From Rhizobium sp. L43 (GTDB lineage Bacteria; Pseudomonadota; Alphaproteobacteria; Rhizobiales; Rhizobiaceae), in the NCBI RefSeq assembly GCF_002531725.1, contig NZ_NWSQ01000008.1, positions 186,001 to 250,000 on the forward strand: 64,000 nucleotides of DNA, given 5' to 3'. Shown here piece by piece: positions 59,882 to 64,000 of this stretch (its first letter is position 1; each line of letters opens with the position of its first letter). Under the pieces are notes generated by a model that did not search any database, was not told the DNA's origin, and saw only the letters and a list, made by a program, of their open reading frames with translations. A program made the translations under genes and the position numbers.

Positions 59882-60895
59882 CTAATGCGCTCTCGAAGCC
59901 GTTGCGCGATGCTGCGACGGCGTTTGCCCGAAGGTGCGCTTGAAGGTTCTCGTGAATTGCGAGGCGTTTTCAAAGCCGACATCCAGCGCGATCTCGATCA
60001 GCGGCGCCTTCGACTGGGCAAGGATCGATTTTGCCCGCTCCATGCGAACACGATTATAGGCCTTGGCAGGCGACATTCCCGTCTTGTCGATGAAGATTCT
60101 CTCCAGTTGCCGCCTCGACAGGCCAACCATGGCGGCAAGCTTCTGAATCGATATGCTGCCGTCGACGAACTGTTCCATCGTAATCATCGCCGCCTTGACG
60201 CGGGCGTCGTCATAATCGTCATACAGCGGACGCCGAGGCTGGATATCCGCCGGCGTCCGGGCCTTCTCGATCTGCAGCACTTCAAGCGCGTTTCGTTCGG
60301 CATCGCGGCTGATATATTTCCTGACCAGCAACGCCGCCATGTCGGCGGAACTGCTGCCGCCTGCGCACGAACCGCGCTGGCGATCGAGATTGAAGAGCCG
60401 ATCGGAACGAACGCCGAGATCGGGAAACCGTTCGCGAAACTCCTTATAGTGCAGCCAGCTCACGCAGGACTCGTGCCGCTTCATCAGGCCTGCCTCGGCA
60501 AGAATGAACGACCCCGTGCAGACGCCGATCAGCGGCACCTTCTTGGCGTCCGCCTGCTTGATAAAGGCGATGGTCTGCTGATCGACGGGGTTCGCGACCG
60601 TCAGAAGGCCGCCGACGACCACGATGTAATCGAATCTCGACGGATCGACGAAATCGGATGTCGGAGCGACCTGGACGCCGCAGCTCGAGCTTATCAGATG
60701 CCGCGTGCTGCCGATCACCTGCCAGTCGGCAAGCACCCTTCCGGAGCGATCCTGCTCGTCACTGGCAAGCCGCAGCGTGTCGACGAAAAGCGCGAATGCC
60801 GACAGCGTAAACGATCGCGCCAGTACGAACCCCACTTTGAGCCGGGCACCGGATTTCGTCGCTGCGTCTGCCTGCTGATGCTGCTCCGGTCGCAT
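59882..60895 (-). CDS. GATase1-like AraC family regulator (GbdR/GlxA type)
   Basis: A 337-aa regulator. An N-terminal DJ-1/PfpI-like domain (LKVGFVLARSFTLSAFALFV; VPLIGVCTGSFILAEAGLM) precedes an AraC HTH pair at the C-terminus (ISIQKLAAMVGLSRRQLERI; IALDVGFENASQFTRTFKRT). This architecture is that of GbdR, ArgR-type and CdhR regulators of betaine and carnitine catabolism. ATG 60895 has AAGGAG six bases upstream. It is last in the minus-strand operon after the ABC and racemase-like genes and converges on the oxygenase operon, which it may activate. Confidence 0.9.
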   Translation of the reverse strand: MRPEQHQQADAATKSGARLKVGFVLARSFTLSAFALFVDTLRLASDEQDRSGRVLADWQVIGSTRHLISSSCGVQVAPTSDFVDPSRFDYIVVVGGLLTVANPVDQQTIAFIKQADAKKVPLIGVCTGSFILAEAGLMKRHESCVSWLHYKEFRERFPDLGVRSDRLFNLDRQRGSCAGGSSSADMAALLVRKYISRDAERNALEVLQIEKARTPADIQPRRPLYDDYDDARVKAAMITMEQFVDGSISIQKLAAMVGLSRRQLERIFIDKTGMSPAKAYNRVRMERAKSILAQSKAPLIEIALDVGFENASQFTRTFKRTFGQTPSQHRATASRAH

Positions 60896-60935
60896 GGTCA
60901 TCTCCTTGCCGCCTCTCAAAACTCGGAAACCGCGC

Positions 60936-61934
60936 TCATCGAATCTGAAAACCGTGTGCGAGCGGATCACGGTCGTCTACGAAAATGGTGTTGTGGCCGA
61001 TGACGCGCGCCCAGCCTCCGATGCTGGGGAGGATGCCGTGATAGCTTCCGATCCTTGCCTCGGCTTCGACCCGGCCCTCGAAAATGGTTCCGATCAGGCT
61101 TTCATGACGGTATCTCGACCCGACGGCGAGCCGCCCCTTGCCATGGAGCTGGGCCATGCGCGCGGAAGTGCCGGTGCCGCCCGGCGACCGATCAATGGCC
61201 TTATCCCCGTAGAAGACCGCGCAGCGCCCGTCCGAGACGTCGTTTGCCGGGCGATCGCACCAGATCGCATGATGCACGCCGGATATCCTCTCATCGTCGG
61301 GATGAACGGGATGGCAGACATCGGCAAGTGCCGATCTCAGCTTCTGACTGCAGCCGACGATGTCGGAGGCGCTCATGCCGTCCAGTCCGCTCCAGTTCTC
61401 TTGCGGCTCGACGACCGCATAATAGTTGCCGCCGTAGGAAATATCGACGCGCAGACGGCCCATACCGGGCACATCGACCTCGACATCCGCCTCGTGGAGA
61501 TAGCTCGCCACATTGTGGAGACGAACGGAATCGACATATCCGCCCTTCTCCTCATAGGTAACGTCGACCCTGCCGGCCGGCGTTTCGATGGCGACCCTTC
61601 CGGCTTCGCGCGGCTTGATCAGTCCCTCTTCGATCGCGGCGGTCACCGTACCGATCGTGCCGGCGCCGCACATCGGCAGGCAGCCGCTCACCTCGATGAA
61701 AAGAACGGCGAAATCGCAATCCTCCCGATAAGGGGGATAGATGATCGAGCCCGACATGATGTCATGCCCCCGCGGCTCGAACATCAGTGCCTTGCGAACC
61801 CAGTCGTGGTCGCGGACGAAGATCTCCCGGCGCTCGCCCATCGGCAGATGCGGAAGCAGCGGGCCGCCGCCGGCCACGAGACGGACGGGGTTCCCGCAAG
61901 TATGGGCATCAATGCAGAAGAAGCGGTTTCTCAT
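60936..61934 (-). CDS. Proline racemase / hydroxyproline epimerase family protein
   Basis: A 332-aa member of the proline racemase superfamily (MRNRFFCIDAHTCGNPVRLV start). The first catalytic cysteine is present in LPMCGAGTIG, with Ala where His is usual. The second catalytic position, Cys in racemases/epimerases and Thr in trans-3-hydroxyproline dehydratases, is Gly here (DRSPGGTGTSARMA). It is therefore unlikely to be a normal two-base epimerase. It lies 16 bases after a ProW-type permease gene and before the AraC gene, suggesting a role in catabolism of a proline-betaine-like compound. Confidence 0.85.
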   Translation of the reverse strand: MRNRFFCIDAHTCGNPVRLVAGGGPLLPHLPMGERREIFVRDHDWVRKALMFEPRGHDIMSGSIIYPPYREDCDFAVLFIEVSGCLPMCGAGTIGTVTAAIEEGLIKPREAGRVAIETPAGRVDVTYEEKGGYVDSVRLHNVASYLHEADVEVDVPGMGRLRVDISYGGNYYAVVEPQENWSGLDGMSASDIVGCSQKLRSALADVCHPVHPDDERISGVHHAIWCDRPANDVSDGRCAVFYGDKAIDRSPGGTGTSARMAQLHGKGRLAVGSRYRHESLIGTIFEGRVEAEARIGSYHGILPSIGGWARVIGHNTIFVDDRDPLAHGFQIR

Positions 61935-61950
61935 TCGGTCAAGTCCTTGC

Positions 61951-62802
61951 TCATCTCGCCTTCGGCAGCCTGTCGCGGTCGAGCAGACCGCGGGACAAGC
62001 GGTCGAGCAGAAGGGCGACCGCGACGATCGCCAGCCCTGCCCTGAGGCCAAGCCCCATCTCCATGCGCGTCAGGCCGCGCGTCACTTCCGCGCCGAGCCC
62101 GCCTGCACCGACGAGGCCGGCCAGCACGACCATCGCCAGAGACAGAAGAATGCACTGGTTGAGCCCGACGAGCAGCGTCTGCTTGGCCAAAGGGATTTCG
62201 ATCTTCCAGAGGATCGAGCGCGGCGGGGCGCCTATGGCGCTGCCGAGCTCGAGGAACACCTTCGGCACCTGGTTGAAGGCCAGCGTCGTCAGGCGCAGCA
62301 TCGGCGGAATGCCGTAAACGATGGTGGCGATAATGGCCGGGACCCGTCCGAGGCTGAAGATCATCACCGCGGGAATGAGGTAGACCCATGGCGGCACGGT
62401 CTGCATCACGTCGAGAATCGGGCGAACCACCGCCTCCAGCGTCTTATGCCGCGAGCACAGGACGCCGATCGGAAAGGCGATGAGCACGGAGATGACGACG
62501 GCAACGCTGACCAGCGCAAGGGTCTGCATCGATGCCGTCCACAGCCCAACGAGCAGGCAGAAGCCGAGGCAAAGCCCCGCAAGGATCGCGGCCCGCAGGC
62601 TGACGGCAAAAAATGCCAGGATGACGACGATCGCGATCAGCGCATAGGGCGGCACGAAAAGCAGCGCCGCCTCGATTGCCGAAAGCACCGCTTCGACCAG
62701 ATAGCTGATCGCCGCAAACAGGGGATGAAGATTGGTGTTGAGCCAATCGACAGCAGGGGCCAGGAAGGCGCCGGGCGAAAACTGCAAGATCGAAAGATTC
62801 AT
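61951..62802 (-). CDS. Glycine betaine/proline-type ABC permease (ProW-like)
   Basis: A 283-aa inner-membrane permease of the ProU family with about seven helices. Family features include LDVMQTVPPWVYLIPAVMIF, the coupling-loop segment FLELGSAIGAPPRSILWKIE and a C-terminal LVGAGGLGAEVTRGL. It overlaps the upstream permease gene by four bases. Two different ProW-like permeases in a row suggest a heterodimeric channel. Confidence 0.92.
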   Translation of the reverse strand: MNLSILQFSPGAFLAPAVDWLNTNLHPLFAAISYLVEAVLSAIEAALLFVPPYALIAIVVILAFFAVSLRAAILAGLCLGFCLLVGLWTASMQTLALVSVAVVISVLIAFPIGVLCSRHKTLEAVVRPILDVMQTVPPWVYLIPAVMIFSLGRVPAIIATIVYGIPPMLRLTTLAFNQVPKVFLELGSAIGAPPRSILWKIEIPLAKQTLLVGLNQCILLSLAMVVLAGLVGAGGLGAEVTRGLTRMEMGLGLRAGLAIVAVALLLDRLSRGLLDRDRLPKAR

Positions 62803-63647
62803 GACTTCCTCCCTGTTCCCAAGCTGGCGGCACTCTGGGTTATCCGGTCAATCACCATAGTCAGTACCACGATGGCGATCGCTCCATTGATTGAGGTGGC
62901 GATGTCGAGTGTCCTGATCGCGCCGTAGATCGTCTCTCCGAGCCCGCCGGAGCCGACGATGCCGGCGATGACGACCATGCCGAAGGCCATCATCAGGCTC
63001 TGGTTTATGCCCGCCATGATGCTCGGCAGCGCAAAGGGAAGGCGAATCTTGAAGAACATCTTTGCCGGCGTCATCCCGAGCGCCTCTCCAAGTTCGATGA
63101 ATTCCTTGGGGGTCATGCGGATACCAAGCGAGGTCAGACGGATTGCCGGCGGCACGGCGACAATCACGGTCGCGATCAGCGCCGTCGCCGGCCCATAGCC
63201 GAGCAGGGCGATCGCCGGCAGCAGGTAGATATAGGGCGGAAGCGTCTGGATCAGATCGAGACCCGGCTCCATGAAGCGATCGAGCGCGGTGAAGAAACCG
63301 GCAGCGATGCCGATCGGGATACCGATCATCAAGGCGATCGCAGTCGCAGTCAGCACCAGCGCCAGAGTGCTCATCGTCTCCGGCCAGAGCCCCATCGAAA
63401 AACAAAGCGCCAGCGCGAGGCCGCTGAGCAGGGCGAACCAGATATTGATCAGCCGCCAGCCGATAAGCGCCACGATCAGAGCGACGACGTAAAAGGGCGG
63501 AAGCTCCAGGAGCCAGAGGATCCCGTCATAGAGACCTTCCAGAGCCTGTCTGATATGCTCGAACAGGAACTCGCCGTTGTCGCTGACCCATTCGAGCGCA
63601 GAGTCCGTCCATTCGTCGAAAACATCGGTGAAGGCTGAAGTATCCAT
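62799..63647 (-). CDS. Glycine betaine/proline-type ABC permease (ProW-like)
   Basis: A 282-aa permease with LDLIQTLPPYIYLLPAIALLG, KEFIELGEALGMTPAKMFFK and VGSGGLGETIYGAIRTLDI, the ProW signatures. Its N-terminal extension (VFDEWTDSALEWVSDNGEFL) is soluble, as in ProW. It follows the ATPase gene by 21 bases. Paralogue of the next gene downstream. Confidence 0.93.
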   Translation of the reverse strand: MDTSAFTDVFDEWTDSALEWVSDNGEFLFEHIRQALEGLYDGILWLLELPPFYVVALIVALIGWRLINIWFALLSGLALALCFSMGLWPETMSTLALVLTATAIALMIGIPIGIAAGFFTALDRFMEPGLDLIQTLPPYIYLLPAIALLGYGPATALIATVIVAVPPAIRLTSLGIRMTPKEFIELGEALGMTPAKMFFKIRLPFALPSIMAGINQSLMMAFGMVVIAGIVGSGGLGETIYGAIRTLDIATSINGAIAIVVLTMVIDRITQSAASLGTGRKS

Positions 63648-63668
63648 GTCAATCAGCTCCCGTTGGGT

Positions 63669-64000
63669 TCACGCCGCCGTGAGATCTTGGGTGGAGGTTC
63701 CCTTGACGCCCATCAGCAGGCTGCGCGGCGTGACGACGCCGACGACCTGATCGTTGTCGACGACGGCGATGGCGTCGCGCTCCGACTGCATCGTCAAAGA
63801 AATGAGCTCGTCGATATCGGCGTCCGGCGTCGTGCGCATGAGTGACGCGATGTCGAAATTCGGTGCGCCCTGCTGGAATTCGGCGACGCTGCGCATGACG
63901 GAATGCGCCTTGATCAGGTGAAGGCGGGAGATGCCCGCGACGAATTCGGCGACGTAGGCGTCCGCCGGGTTGAGGATGATTTCCTCGGCCGTGCCGGTCT
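63669..64000 (-). CDS. ProV-like ABC ATPase, C-terminal part (cut by window end)
   Basis: The last 110 residues of a glycine betaine-type ATPase. The visible sequence begins GTAEEIILNPADAYVAEFV, the end of the ABC domain in ProV proteins, followed by a CBS domain (MRTTPDADIDELISLTMQSE; AIAVVDNDQVVGVVTPRSLL). Walker motifs lie beyond the window. CBS modules in this family sense ionic strength or nucleotides in osmoregulated importers. Confidence 0.88.
   Translation of the reverse strand, partial: TGTAEEIILNPADAYVAEFVAGISRLHLIKAHSVMRSVAEFQQGAPNFDIASLMRTTPDADIDELISLTMQSERDAIAVVDNDQVVGVVTPRSLLMGVKGTSTQDLTAA

Noticed and set aside
1..64000. CRISPR arrays, prophage, insertion sequences, rRNA, replication origin
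   Set aside because: No repeat-spacer pattern, transposase, integrase, phage structural gene, rRNA or rep gene was recognised anywhere in the window.

Overview
The window looks like accessory DNA of a Rhizobium-type alphaproteobacterium (R. leguminosarum/etli group or a close relative), probably from a large plasmid or chromid. The clues are high GC, dense solute-uptake operons with adjacent catabolic genes, rhizobial intergenic palindromic elements, and conserved small proteins typical of rhizobia. No rRNA, complete tRNA, CRISPR array, prophage, replication gene or intact insertion sequence was found. All assignments come from reading the sequence; no database search was run.

Layout. 34-8097: a carbohydrate uptake and degradation operon with two ABC permeases, a GH88 unsaturated-glucuronyl hydrolase, an MsmK-type ATPase, a YesL/DUF624 membrane protein, a periplasmic binding protein and a DUF2264 protein. 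8158-11161: small proteins, several in minus-strand units behind EcfG-type (general stress response) promoters, including a SpoT-like HD protein. 11202-13905: an HPP/CBS membrane protein, a LysR regulator and a small membrane protein behind an exact sigma-54 promoter sequence. 14359-21743: a tartrate/D-malate dehydrogenase-like enzyme and a full L-threonate pathway (MFS transporter, LtnD, OtnI, OtnK, and divergent LacI-OtnC) with three copies of a palindromic LacI operator. 22384-28319: a HAD/haloacid dehalogenase-like protein and a dipeptide-type ABC transporter. 28558-37569: a DadA-like oxidoreductase, then an uncharacterised module (DUF971, AprA-like flavoprotein, 2[4Fe-4S] ferredoxin, HEAT-repeat protein), a Crp/Fnr regulator, and a sulfonate/nitrate-type ABC transporter whose binding protein carries a NosL-like C-terminal domain.

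37591-44877: a large chemoreceptor, bifunctional PutA and its Lrp-type regulator PutR. 44927-50110: an HxlR regulator with a clear operator, DoxX-like and SDR genes, a LysR regulator, and an MFS/SDR/cyclophilin-like unit. 50133-55175: a methyltransferase, a GGDEF-EAL protein and an acyltransferase fused to a helical domain. 55198-64000: a betaine-type locus with a LysR regulator, a Rieske oxygenase and its reductase, an M24 protein whose metal ligands match the DMSP lyase DddP, a GATase-AraC regulator, a proline racemase family enzyme with an unusual active site, and a ProU-type ABC transporter cut by the window end.

The strongest leads for undescribed biology are the Fe-S flavoprotein/HEAT module with the NosL-fused binding protein (28.5-37.6 kb) and the DddP-like enzyme inside a Rieske demethylase operon (56.2-64 kb).
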